Shown: positions 25,230-32,707 of the stretch, one piece after another
Layout: each line of letters begins with the position of its first letter
How positions within the stretch are numbered: position 1 is the stretch's first letter
Origin: Anaerolineae bacterium
Lineage (GTDB): Bacteria > Chloroflexota > Anaerolineae > Promineifilales > Promineifilaceae
Assembly: GCA_023382655.1 (NCBI GenBank)
Contig: JAHDWK010000003.1
Span: 124,001 to 188,000, forward strand
Length of the DNA stretch: 64,000 nucleotides
Direction of reading: 5' to 3'
Notes under the pieces: model-generated
Databases searched by the model: none
What the model was told of the DNA's origin: nothing
What the model saw: the letters and a program-made list of their open reading frames with translations, nothing else
Program-made: the position numbers and the translations under genes

Positions 25230-26213
25230 ATGGTTCAGGCAAAAAAACGGTATGTGATGTGGCTGCCCTGGCTGGCCGCACTTGTTTTACTCCTTTGGGT
25301 GGTGCAGGCGGTACCGCTGACGGCCGTGTGGCAAACCCTCTTCCGCCTGACCTGGTGGCAGGTGGCAACGCTGGTTGTGCTGAACGGGGCGGCGCTGGTG
25401 TGGTTGACGGGGCGGTGGTGGCTGCTGCTGTGGGGGATGGGCTGGCGGCTGCCCTTGGGCATGGCCGTGGGCCACCGGCTGGCGGCGTTTGGCGTCAGCT
25501 ACTTCACGCCTGGCCCCCATTTTGGCGGTGAACCGGTGCAAGTGCTGTTGGTGGAAAAGCGGCACGGTGTACCACGCCTCACGGCCGTGTCCGCTGTGTC
25601 GTTAGATAAATCACTGGAACTCCTGGTAAATTTTGCCTTTCTGCTGTTTGGCGTGCTGGTCACATGGCGCACCGGGCTGCTGCGGGCAAGTATGGGGGAA
25701 GAAGCCATCGGATTGGCGGGCGGGCTGCTGCTGTTTCCCATGTTTTATCTGGCGGCAATATGGGGCGGGCGACGGCCGTTAACGGGCGCGTTCCGGTGGG
25801 GGCAGCCGGTGGGGCAGCGGTGGCGATGGTATGAGACGGCCGTGGCCGCTCTGGCTGCCAGCGAAACACAGGCCCATCAGCTTTGCCACCGTTCACCGCG
25901 CCTGTTTGTCCTGACGCTGCTGTTGTCGGCGGCAAGCTGGTTGGTGCTGCTGTTGGAATATGGCCTCATGTTCTCCTTCCTGGGAGCATCGCTCTCCCCG
26001 GTGCAGATCATTGTGGCGCTGACGGCCATGCGGCTGGCCTATCTGCTGCCGCTGCCCGGTGGCCTGGGATCATTAGAAGCCAGCCAGGTCTTTGCCCTGG
26101 GATTGATGGGCGCCGACCCGGCTATCGGCGTAGCCGCCAGTGTGCTCATTCGGGGACGGGATGTGCTGTTGGGGTTGGTTGGGTTGTGGTGGGGGATGAA
26201 GATGATGCGGTGA
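25230..26213 (+). CDS. Flippase-like integral membrane protein (UPF0104 / LPG synthase TM region)
   Basis: 327 residues with about eight transmembrane helices. Family segments: GVSYFTPGPHFGGEPVQVLLVEKRHGVPRLTAVSAVSLDKSLELLVN and the C-terminal LLPLPGGLGSLEASQVFALGLMG. This is the membrane part of the lysylphosphatidylglycerol synthase/flippase superfamily, without the aminoacyl transferase domain, often found next to glycosyltransferases and lipid genes. The ATG at 25230 is chosen because the open frame upstream runs through the divergent promoter region and lacks homology. A likely role is lipid or lipid-linked intermediate translocation; inferred. Confidence 0.83.
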   Translation: MVQAKKRYVMWLPWLAALVLLLWVVQAVPLTAVWQTLFRLTWWQVATLVVLNGAALVWLTGRWWLLLWGMGWRLPLGMAVGHRLAAFGVSYFTPGPHFGGEPVQVLLVEKRHGVPRLTAVSAVSLDKSLELLVNFAFLLFGVLVTWRTGLLRASMGEEAIGLAGGLLLFPMFYLAAIWGGRRPLTGAFRWGQPVGQRWRWYETAVAALAASETQAHQLCHRSPRLFVLTLLLSAASWLVLLLEYGLMFSFLGASLSPVQIIVALTAMRLAYLLPLPGGLGSLEASQVFALGLMGADPAIGVAASVLIRGRDVLLGLVGLWWGMKMMR

Positions 26214-26356
26214 GCAGGTGATGAGGTGCGGGGGTGGCGGTGAGGAGTTTTTGCCAGTCTGGGCGACTTACATTACATTTGATATAGCTCGCTTACACAA
26301 GTATTTCCACAATTTTATAACAGAGTCATAGACTCTGTCATAAGGAGGATTTGGAC

Positions 26357-26692
26357 ATGAATCTATCATTATCAACACGACAGTGGGTAATTACCGGGCT
26401 GGTTGTGGTTACGGCGCTCATTCACCTGGGGATCAGCGGTGGCTGGAGTAACCCGATGTTTATTGCCAACGGCATTGGCTATCTGGTACTGATTGTCTGC
26501 CTGTACTTCATACCCCAACTGGCGTCACAGCGCAGTCTGATTCGCTGGGCGTTGATCGGGTATACGGCCGTGACGTTCATCCTCTACTTTGTCTTCAACT
26601 GGCCTGACATTTTTGGCCCCGTAGGTCTGTTGGACAAAGCGGTGGAACTGGTGTTGATCGTCCTGCTGTGGCTGGACAGGAATGATAATTAG
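26357..26692 (+). CDS. Small four-helix membrane protein, unknown
   Basis: 111 residues with four hydrophobic segments (about 10-28, 36-52, 62-80, 88-106) and few charged residues. I do not recognise a family. The start ATG at 26357 follows AAGGAGG at 26342-26348 with normal spacing. It is followed by a rhomboid-like gene on the same strand, separated by a word repeat, so it may be co-transcribed. Confidence 0.75.
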   Translation: MNLSLSTRQWVITGLVVVTALIHLGISGGWSNPMFIANGIGYLVLIVCLYFIPQLASQRSLIRWALIGYTAVTFILYFVFNWPDIFGPVGLLDKAVELVLIVLLWLDRNDN

Positions 26693-26725
26693 GAGAGATC
26701 AAACCATCTCCAATCTCCTAATCGC
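26690..26725. repeat. GGAGAGAT / ATCTCC word repeat
   Basis: TTAGGAGAGATCAAACCATCTCCAATCTCCTAATCG lies between the small membrane gene and the rhomboid gene; it is a short GATTGGGAGATT family member with inverted halves TTAGGAGA and TCTCCTAA, and it carries the upstream gene's stop codon. Confidence 0.7.
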
Positions 26726-26733
26726 CAAGTCCT

Positions 26734-27342
26734 ATGGCCGATAACGCCCTGCTACAACTGTATCTTGGCCTGCCGGATGGTCTACAAATTGTTGTGGGAC
26801 TTTATGCGATCATGCTGGTCATCCGCCTCATTGACTGGATTATCTTTCGGGATAGCATGGTTGCCCGGTTTGGGCTGCGGGGGCTGCGCGCCCCAAAAGG
26901 CAATCATTTTCTGGCCTGGCTTCTCAATCCGTTTATCCATTTGAACTGGCGACATCTGTGGAGTAACAGCATTGGCTGGCTGCCCATGGCGGCCATTATT
27001 GCCTTGCCGGACCCACAGGAGTTTTTGTTGGCAACGGCCGTGATCATCATCATTGACAATCTGGGGCTGTGGCTGTTTGAAAAAGGGAATGTGGTCACGG
27101 CCGGGGCCAGCGGCATGATCACCGGGTATTTTGGTTTTCTGCTGCTGCGCGGCTTTTTTACCCGCGATACCGCCGCCGTCATTATCGGCTTTGTCATGGT
27201 GGGCGTTTATTATGGCCTGTTGCGCCTCATTTTTATTCCGCAAAAAGGGAACGTGTCTAATGTGGGGCACTTTTTTGGGTTCCTGGGGGGTGTGGCCGCC
27301 GCCTGGCTGTGGTCTTTCATTTTGCAACAGCCGTTTCGGTAG
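26734..27342 (+). CDS. Rhomboid family intramembrane serine protease
   Basis: 202 residues with about five or six transmembrane helices. Hallmarks: [19 protein letters not shown] (rhomboid L1/helix 2 His-Asn type motif), the catalytic serine S126 in [16 protein letters not shown] (GxSG) and the catalytic histidine H179 in [18 protein letters not shown]. It would cleave membrane proteins within the bilayer. The last 26 bases overlap tail-to-tail with the convergent methyltransferase gene. Substrates are unknown. Confidence 0.9.
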   Translation: MADNALLQLYLGLPDGLQIVVGLYAIMLVIRLIDWIIFRDSMVARFGLRGLRAPKGNHFLAWLLNPFIHLNWRHLWSNSIGWLPMAAIIALPDPQEFLLATAVIIIIDNLGLWLFEKGNVVTAGASGMITGYFGFLLLRGFFTRDTAAVIIGFVMVGVYYGLLRLIFIPQKGNVSNVGHFFGFLGGVAAAWLWSFILQQPFR

Positions 27343-28174
27343 AAGGAATACGCCCTAAGAAGTCTAGCTGGTGGGCGATGTAGACCAGTTCGCCGCGTTC
27401 AATTTGGGCGTGGCGTTGGGCAATCCATTGGTCAAATTGTGTTGTATCCAATTCGGTATGGCCTTGTAATGCTTTGTGCATGGTGTTGATGATGAAGTGC
27501 AAAAAGTAGGCCTCATCGGCCGGGTAACAGCCGTGCCGCGCCCACACCACCCAATCGGAACTACCCACCGCCACAATGTCCGCTCCCTGGTTTTTCAACT
27601 GTGTAAACAGGTGTCGCCCGCTGCGGCTGTCGCCAGACGGCCGTCCACCTACAACCCGCTCATCCATTGTCCGGTGATACAACTGCTGCACCAGGGCATC
27701 GAACGCCGGGTCAATGGCCGGTTCTAAAATGGTGGCCCCGTCAAAATTCAGACTGAAATAAAACAGCCCGCCTGGTTTGAGCAGGGAGAACAATACCGGC
27801 AGCGCCGATGGTATGTCCAGTAAATCCAGCACAGCATGGGCAATGAGGACGTCCCAACGGTTACGGCCGTCTGTCCGCCGGGCAAAAGCAAACAGGTCAT
27901 CAGCCACCAATTCCAGACGCAACGCCGGTGGTAAGTGCGCCAATCGTTGGCGAGCCATGGCAATGTTGGCGGGGTGGTGGTCTACGGCCGTGTACCGGCC
28001 CTGCCATATGAACCCTTGTTCAACCAGCCGTTCAACCATCGTGCCAATGCCCGCCCCCACTTCAATAATGACCGGGGCCGGTGGCAAATGGTCGCGCAGC
28101 GCCTGCCACACCTCTTTATTGATCGCCCGCTCGTCCACCGTCTTTTTCGCTGCCAGATAGCGAGGAAAGTCCAT
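27317..28174 (-). CDS. Class I SAM-dependent methyltransferase (last gene of pterin-like cluster)
   Basis: 285 residues. SAM motif [20 protein letters not shown], then [18 protein letters not shown], and [46 protein letters not shown]. The N-terminal 35 residues precede the fold. It is the last of five minus-strand genes whose other members encode a glycosyltransferase, a PTPS homologue, a BchC-like dehydrogenase and a GTP cyclohydrolase II-reductase fusion; it may methylate a product of that set. The gene ends inside the 3' end of the rhomboid gene. Confidence 0.87.
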   Translation of the reverse strand: MDFPRYLAAKKTVDERAINKEVWQALRDHLPPAPVIIEVGAGIGTMVERLVEQGFIWQGRYTAVDHHPANIAMARQRLAHLPPALRLELVADDLFAFARRTDGRNRWDVLIAHAVLDLLDIPSALPVLFSLLKPGGLFYFSLNFDGATILEPAIDPAFDALVQQLYHRTMDERVVGGRPSGDSRSGRHLFTQLKNQGADIVAVGSSDWVVWARHGCYPADEAYFLHFIINTMHKALQGHTELDTTQFDQWIAQRHAQIERGELVYIAHQLDFLGRIPSTETAVAK

Positions 28175-28184
28175 TGGTTATTTG

Positions 28185-28236
28185 TCCTTTGTCATTTGTC
28201 ATTGGTCATGAAGTAATTGGGTAATTGAGAGATTGA
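28185..28236. repeat. GTCATTTGTCATTGGTCATG word repeat
   Basis: Tandem near-copies of TTGTC(C/A)TT and GTCATTGGTCAT upstream of the methyltransferase gene, followed by a GATTGAGAGATT-family stretch (28213-28236). The GTCATTNGTC words recur at 29812-29878 and 30893-30926, so all three gaps of this cluster that hold them share one repeat family. Confidence 0.75.
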
Positions 28237-28271
28237 AGATCACCTTGTCACCCCCTCGCCCCTTCACCTGC

Positions 28272-29366
28272 TCACCTGCTCACCTGCTCACGCAAAAACA
28301 CCCGCACGCTTGCCATGCTCTGCGCCCAGGTGGGATGCGCCAGGAAACGTTGGCGAGCCGCCAGGCTCATGGCGGCTAAGACGTCCCGGTTTTGGTGGAG
28401 ATGGCGCAAATGGTGGGCGAGTACGGCCGTGTCCGCCACATTCACCACGTACCCATTGACGCCATCGCTGATAATCTCTGCTGCGGCGCCGCCCGTTGTG
28501 CCTATCGCCGGTAGACCAAAACCCATCCCTTCCAGGTAAACGATGCCAAACCCTTCGTATTGCGAAGGCACGGCCAATACCTGGCTATGGCGCATCAATT
28601 TTGCCAGCGCCGCGTCTGGCAGCGGGCCATGCAGGGTGATGCCTGGTTTGAGATTATGTAAAATGTGGCGGGTGTAAGTTGGGTTCACGGCCGTGCTGCC
28701 CACCACGTCCAATCGCCAATCTGTCGCGGGCAATTGACATAACGCTTCGATGAGTGTGTGCAATCCTTTGCGTGGGATCAGGTTGCCCACAAACAACACC
28801 CGCAGCGGCCCTGGCTCGTGGGCACGTGCCGTTATCTCTACGGCCGTGAGCGCCGCCTGAAACCGGTCGCCGCCTGGATAGGCAACGATATACCGCCAGA
28901 CATCCGATTTCTTGGAGAAATCGGATGTCTCCCCGGCCAACTTCGCCACTTCTCGCCGCGTTGTCTGGCTGTTAAAGATGAAAGCGTCCACGCTCTGCAA
29001 ATAACGTCGCTCCACTAACCGGTACAGCAGACGTAATCCGCGTGGATGTTGTTCATTCTGGCGCAGATGGTGGACGATGCTTACCAACGGGTATCGTGCC
29101 CGCCGTTTGAGCCGCCGGTTAAGCCAGAACAGGGAGGGATGGTTCAATTCATCTTGCAGCAGCAGGTCAAAATCGGCCGTTGCCAACTGGTGGTAGAGGG
29201 AACGGGAGAAGTTGTGCAGAAGAGCACGGCCGTACCCCACCCAGGGCAGCGACACCACCTCCACCTCATCACCACACTCTCGCAGTTGCCTGACCAGCAT
29301 CCGGTCATACAAGTAGCCCCCGGAAATGGTGTCCAGCGAGCCGTAGATGAGGAGGCCGATTTTCAT
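28272..29366 (-). CDS. Glycosyltransferase family 4 protein
   Basis: 364 residues, GT-B fold. The N-terminal acceptor domain begins MKIGLLIYGSLDTISGGYLYDRMLV, and the C-terminal donor domain has RVLFVGNLIPRKGLHTLIEAL, LHGPLPDAALAKLMRHSQVLAVPSQYEGFGIVYLEGMGFGLPAIGT (the E-x7-E motif) and the usual C-terminal helix. Residues around 155-165 (ETSDFSKKSDV) are encoded by a 33-base palindrome shared with an intergenic hairpin, so they are a repeat insertion in an otherwise normal protein. Placed next to the PTPS gene it may glycosylate a pterin-like product, but a lipid or polysaccharide acceptor is possible. Confidence 0.9.
   Translation of the reverse strand: MKIGLLIYGSLDTISGGYLYDRMLVRQLRECGDEVEVVSLPWVGYGRALLHNFSRSLYHQLATADFDLLLQDELNHPSLFWLNRRLKRRARYPLVSIVHHLRQNEQHPRGLRLLYRLVERRYLQSVDAFIFNSQTTRREVAKLAGETSDFSKKSDVWRYIVAYPGGDRFQAALTAVEITARAHEPGPLRVLFVGNLIPRKGLHTLIEALCQLPATDWRLDVVGSTAVNPTYTRHILHNLKPGITLHGPLPDAALAKLMRHSQVLAVPSQYEGFGIVYLEGMGFGLPAIGTTGGAAAEIISDGVNGYVVNVADTAVLAHHLRHLHQNRDVLAAMSLAARQRFLAHPTWAQSMASVRVFLREQVSR
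28898..28930. repeat. In-frame ACATCCGATTTCT palindrome inside a glycosyltransferase gene
   Basis: Arms AGACATCCGATTTCT and AGAAATCGGATGTCT around TGG, 33 bases or 11 codons. The 13-base core and its complement match the intergenic hairpin at 16895-16939. The coding frame is kept on both sides. Confidence 0.9.
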
Positions 29367-29368
29367 GG

Positions 29369-29437
29369 CGTAAGCAGTGAGCGGTAAGCAGTCAACAGCG
29401 AGGTATAGTGCTCACTGCTTACTGCTCACTGCTAACT
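29369..29437. repeat. AGCAGTGAGC word repeat with inverted copies
   Basis: GTAAGCAGTGAGCGGTAAGCAGT faces GCTCACTGCTTACTGCTCACTGC across about 20 bases, between the PTPS and glycosyltransferase genes. The PTPS C-terminus (residues VSSKQ and stop) is encoded by it. Related words occur in frame at 48241-48272. Confidence 0.8.
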
Positions 29438-29801
29438 GGAAAGACGCCCAGGCAATCTCATTTTCCCACAGCTTCACGGTCACGGCCGTCAATGTTTCTG
29501 CCTGTATGCGCTCGGCCAGTTGGGTGCAAAAGATGCGGGCGAAATGCTCAATGCTGGGATTCAGCCCGGCAAATTCCGGCAGCTCATTGAGCGTTTTATC
29601 CCGGTAATGGGCCACCAGGGCATTGAGGTGGCTTTCAATGTCCACAATATCCACCAGGTAGCCATGCCGATCCAGCGTTACGCCGTGCAACTGCACTTCC
29701 ACGGCGTAATGATGCGAATGCCACTCATTCTCTGCGCCCCAATCCCCACCAATCAAAAAATGCTGCGCCACAAAATCTCGTTTTACGGCTACTGTGTACA
29801 T
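29412..29801 (-). CDS. 6-pyruvoyl-tetrahydropterin synthase / QueD family protein
   Basis: 129 residues, T-fold. Zinc-binding histidines are H14 (RDFVAQHFLIGG), H28 and H30 (ENEWHSHHYAVEV). In QueD and eukaryotic PTPS a catalytic Cys lies four residues before the second histidine; here that position is Glu (E24), the substitution known in PTPS-III enzymes that convert dihydroneopterin triphosphate to 6-hydroxymethyl-dihydropterin. The usual (V)DI-rich and Glu-containing segments LVDIVDIESHLNALVAHYRDKTLNEL and NPSIEHFARIF are present. The ATG at 29801 (MYTVAVKRDF) is preferred over 29825, which lies in a word repeat. Neighbours suggest a pteridine-like product. Confidence 0.85.
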   Translation of the reverse strand: MYTVAVKRDFVAQHFLIGGDWGAENEWHSHHYAVEVQLHGVTLDRHGYLVDIVDIESHLNALVAHYRDKTLNELPEFAGLNPSIEHFARIFCTQLAERIQAETLTAVTVKLWENEIAWASFQLAVSSKQ

Positions 29802-29811
29802 GGGATGTCCT

Positions 29812-29878
29812 TTGTCATTCGTCATTAGTCATGGGTCGTTTGCAGCTAATGACCAGTGACCAATGACGAATGACCATT
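29812..29878. repeat. GTCATTNGTC / GACNAATGAC word repeat
   Basis: GTCATTCGTCATTAGTCATGG (29815-29834) faces ATGACCAGTGACCAATGACG further right; the RNA can fold on itself. It fills the gap between the dehydrogenase and PTPS genes. Similar word families are well known from filamentous cyanobacteria. Confidence 0.8.
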
Positions 29879-30906
29879 CAATCGTAAGTAAAAATGACCT
29901 GCACGGCCGTCCCCCCCTCCTGATCTAACAATTCATAAGCTTTATCTGCTTCCGCCAGGGGGAAATGGTGAGTGATAAGTTGGGCCGGATTGTGCCGGGC
30001 TAACATCTGCCAGACGGTTTGCAGGCGGCGGGTTTTGCTGAAACGGCCGTGCCACCGCGGATGCAGGTTGCTCACCTGGCTGCTGATCAGCCGCATTTGC
30101 CCCCGATGAAAGGCGCCGCCCAGGTCAACATTCGCCCGTTTCTGCCCATACCAGGAACCGATGAGGACACGGCCGTTAAACCCCGCCAGCCCAATGGCTA
30201 TATCCAGCGCCGCCGGATTACCGGACAGTTCAAATACCAGGTCCGCGCCGGGATAGGGGCGGTCACCCTGCAAGGCGGCGCGCATGACCGCCAGCACATC
30301 AGGCGCGGTGGGGTCAAACACGGCCGTCGCCCCCACCTGCCGCGACCATTCCCGCCGCAGCGGGTAGCCATCGGCCGTCACCAGCGCCGCCAGCGGGAAT
30401 TGGACCAACAGCATGGTGGTCAGCAGACCCACCACCCCCTGCCCCAGCACGGCTACCTGCTCGCCTATCACCGGACGGCCGTCCATGACAAAAGAGACGG
30501 CCGTTTCCATATTGGGCAGAAAGACGGCCGTCTCCGGCGACATGCCGTCTGGCAGCGGCAGCAGCGTTTCCGGGCGGATGGTGAAGTAACTTTGGTGCGG
30601 TTGGAAGGCAAAAACGGGTCGGCCGTGCCAGCCCACCGCCACGTCGCGCCCCACATCCACCACCTGCCCCACGCAGGCATAGCCATAGGTCAACGGATAG
30701 GCAAAAGCGCCTTGTAACGCCGCTATCGTCTCATCCACCGGCAAATCGGGCGGCCACTGCCCCCGATAGAGCAGCATTTCCGTGCCGGCGCTGATAGCGG
30801 ACACGGCCGTTTGCACCAACACCTCATCCGCCGCCAACTCCGGCATTGGTTCGGCCCGCACTTCTACTTGCCCCGGCGCTGTGAACCATAAACGGTGATT
30901 GGTCAT
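29878..30906 (-). CDS. Medium-chain dehydrogenase/reductase, BchC-like
   Basis: 342 residues, NAD(P)-dependent MDR fold. The N-terminal segment AVSAISAGTEMLLYRG matches the S-x-I-S-x-G-T-E signature of BchC and related proteins, and the nucleotide-binding motif is VAVLGQGVVGLLTTMLL. The usual zinc-ADH motif GHE is replaced by GYACVGQVVDVG, so the catalytic zinc site is altered or absent. It lies between the GTP cyclohydrolase II-reductase fusion and the PTPS gene, so it is likely a redox step on the same compound. The start ATG lies in a GTCATTNGTC repeat. Confidence 0.85.
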   Translation of the reverse strand: MTNHRLWFTAPGQVEVRAEPMPELAADEVLVQTAVSAISAGTEMLLYRGQWPPDLPVDETIAALQGAFAYPLTYGYACVGQVVDVGRDVAVGWHGRPVFAFQPHQSYFTIRPETLLPLPDGMSPETAVFLPNMETAVSFVMDGRPVIGEQVAVLGQGVVGLLTTMLLVQFPLAALVTADGYPLRREWSRQVGATAVFDPTAPDVLAVMRAALQGDRPYPGADLVFELSGNPAALDIAIGLAGFNGRVLIGSWYGQKRANVDLGGAFHRGQMRLISSQVSNLHPRWHGRFSKTRRLQTVWQMLARHNPAQLITHHFPLAEADKAYELLDQEGGTAVQVIFTYD

Positions 30907-30955
30907 TGGTCACTTGTCATTGGAAATTGGGAGATTAGGAGATTGGCGATCACCC
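30893..30955. repeat. Mixed GTCATTNGTC and GATTGGGAGATT words
   Basis: GTGATTGGTCATTGGTCACTTGTCATTGG (30896-30924) runs directly into AAATTGGGAGATTAGGAGATTGG (30925-30948). Two repeat families are joined in the gap between the dehydrogenase and the GTP cyclohydrolase II fusion. The dehydrogenase start codon is inside the first. Confidence 0.75.
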
Positions 30956-30973
30956 CCTCACCTGCTCATCCCC

Positions 30974-32248
30974 TCACCCTACCTCTCCCGTCACCACCAT
31001 GTCCGCGCCGAGTTGGTGGTAGTGGGCATTGCGCAGGGTGGGCAGGGTGTGGCCGTTCAAGTAGGTGATGGCGGGCAATCCACCGAGGAGACGAGGGACA
31101 ATGGTGATGACAACGCGATCAACAAGCTGCGCCGTCAGGAAACTGGTGATGATGTTTGCCCCACCTTCGACCATCAGGCTGTGCAAGCCCCGCGCCTGCA
31201 AAATGGAGAGTGCCGCAGAGAGGGAGACACGGCCGTCTGGCGCTGCCGCCACCCGTACTATCTCCGCCCCCGCTGCTTCCAGTGCCGTTTGTCGAGACTC
31301 GGCGGCTTGAGGAGTGGTGATGACGAGCGGTGGCTTGGGGTGTTGCAGCAGGCGGGCGGTGAGGGGAAACCGGAGACGGCCGTCTATCACCACCGGCTGC
31401 GGCTGATTTCCCTCTACCAGCCGCACCGTCAGCCGGGGATCATCGGCCAGCACGGTGCCGATGCCCACCAGGATGGCGTCGTGGCTGGCGCGCAGGTAGT
31501 GGGTCATGCGCAGCGCCTCTGGCCCGCTGAGTGGCGTGGGTTGGCCGCGCCGGGCGGCAATGGAACCATCCAGGCTTTGGGCGTAGCTGAGGGTGACAAT
31601 GGGGCGGGGCGTAGACGGCCGCCCCGCCCCATTGGCCGCAGGGAAAGCGTCCAGATCGAGCATGTGACGCATTTTTTCCACTTTGGTTTTCAGGTAAGCG
31701 GCGTTTTCGGGGGTCACGGCCGTGGTCAACGGCAGCCGCTCCGTTACCGGTATGCCTGCTGCCTGCAAACCGGCGATCTTGTCCGGGTTATTCGTCAGCA
31801 ATTGCACCGAGCGTATGTCTAAATCGTGCAAAATGTGGGCGGCGGCCGTGTAATCACGCGCATCCGCCTGGTGGCCGAGCATCAGGTTCGCATCCACCGT
31901 GTCATAACCCATGTCCTGCAAATTGTATGCCCGCAGCTTGTCCGCCAGGCCAATGCCCCGCCCTTCCTGCCGCAAATAAACAATCACGCCCCGCCCTTCG
32001 GCGGCAATACGCTGCATCGCATGTTGCAACTGTGGGCCACAATCACAGCGCCGCGACCCCAACACGTCGCCGGTAAAACATTCCGAGTGGATACGCGCCA
32101 ACACCTCTTCTTGCCCGGCCACCTCCCCCATCACCAGCGCCAGATGTTCCTTATCATCGGCCGGGCTGCGATACAGGCTCAAGTGAAACAGCCCAAAATT
32201 AGTGGGAATACGGGCGCTGGTTACTCTTTCGATGGCTTTGCTTTCCAT
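30974..32248 (-). CDS. GTP cyclohydrolase II fused to RibD-type reductase
   Basis: 424 residues. Residues about 5-200 are GTP cyclohydrolase II: zinc cysteines C57, C68 and C70 (HSECFTGDVLGSRRCDCGPQL), YLRQEGRGIGLADKLRAYNLQD and LLTNNPDKIAGL. Residues about 215-424 are a RibD C-terminal reductase (IVTLSYAQSLDGSIAARRGQ, ILVGIGTVLADDPRLTVR, LMVEGGANIITSFL). There is no DHBP synthase (RibB) and no deaminase domain, unlike usual riboflavin proteins. It would open GTP and reduce the ribose side chain before deamination, as in the fungal/archaeal order. It is first in the minus-strand run with MDR, PTPS, GT and methyltransferase genes. ATG 32248 is preferred. Confidence 0.9.
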   Translation of the reverse strand: MESKAIERVTSARIPTNFGLFHLSLYRSPADDKEHLALVMGEVAGQEEVLARIHSECFTGDVLGSRRCDCGPQLQHAMQRIAAEGRGVIVYLRQEGRGIGLADKLRAYNLQDMGYDTVDANLMLGHQADARDYTAAAHILHDLDIRSVQLLTNNPDKIAGLQAAGIPVTERLPLTTAVTPENAAYLKTKVEKMRHMLDLDAFPAANGAGRPSTPRPIVTLSYAQSLDGSIAARRGQPTPLSGPEALRMTHYLRASHDAILVGIGTVLADDPRLTVRLVEGNQPQPVVIDGRLRFPLTARLLQHPKPPLVITTPQAAESRQTALEAAGAEIVRVAAAPDGRVSLSAALSILQARGLHSLMVEGGANIITSFLTAQLVDRVVITIVPRLLGGLPAITYLNGHTLPTLRNAHYHQLGADMVVTGEVG

Positions 32249-32412
32249 AGCGCCCAAAGTATAACAAAAACTCGGCCTGCACATCAGACCGGGTTAATCT
32301 GATTTCAGATAGACAGTTATTAACAAATACGTTAATATCCTCGCATGGATTGGAACTTGAAATAGCTCGTCGCCGAATGGCTGACGTTCTGGAAAACTGG
32401 TAGAGGTATATG

Positions 32413-32703
32413 ATGAGAACACATAATGAGATGGTTAATAAATGGATGGAAGACCCTGACTTCAAACAAGAGTATGAAGCACTTGAGGCTGAGTTTTCCT
32501 TGTTTGACGAATTGTTACGGGCGCGTAAAGAAGCAGGATTGACCCAGGCCGAAGTAGCCGAAAGAATGGGCACCAAAACATCAGCGGTGGCTCGTCTGGA
32601 GGCTGGCGGTGGCAGCCAAAAACATTCGCCCTCCATCGCCACCTTGCAAAAGTATGCCAAAGCCGTTGGCGGCCACCTGGAGATTCGGTTAGTCCGTGAA
32701 TGA
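32413..32703 (+). CDS. XRE/HigA-type antitoxin-like regulator, no toxin seen
   Basis: About 96 residues. A helical N-terminus (EYEALEAEFSLFDELLRARKEAG) leads into an XRE helix-turn-helix (LTQAEVAERMGTKTSAVARLEAGGG) and the HigA-like end SIATLQKYAKAVGGHLEIRLV. Such proteins are usually paired with a RelE/HigB toxin gene just upstream; the 160 bases before it hold only a short frame without a start codon or toxin motif. It may be an orphan antitoxin or a stand-alone regulator. ATG at 32410 or 32413. Confidence 0.87.
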   Translation: MRTHNEMVNKWMEDPDFKQEYEALEAEFSLFDELLRARKEAGLTQAEVAERMGTKTSAVARLEAGGGSQKHSPSIATLQKYAKAVGGHLEIRLVRE

Positions 32704-32707
32704 TAGT

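Noticed and set aside
32251..32403. Short open frame upstream of the XRE gene, possible HigB/RelE toxin
   Set aside because: About 50 codons with no good start codon and no toxin motif; too little support for a gene.
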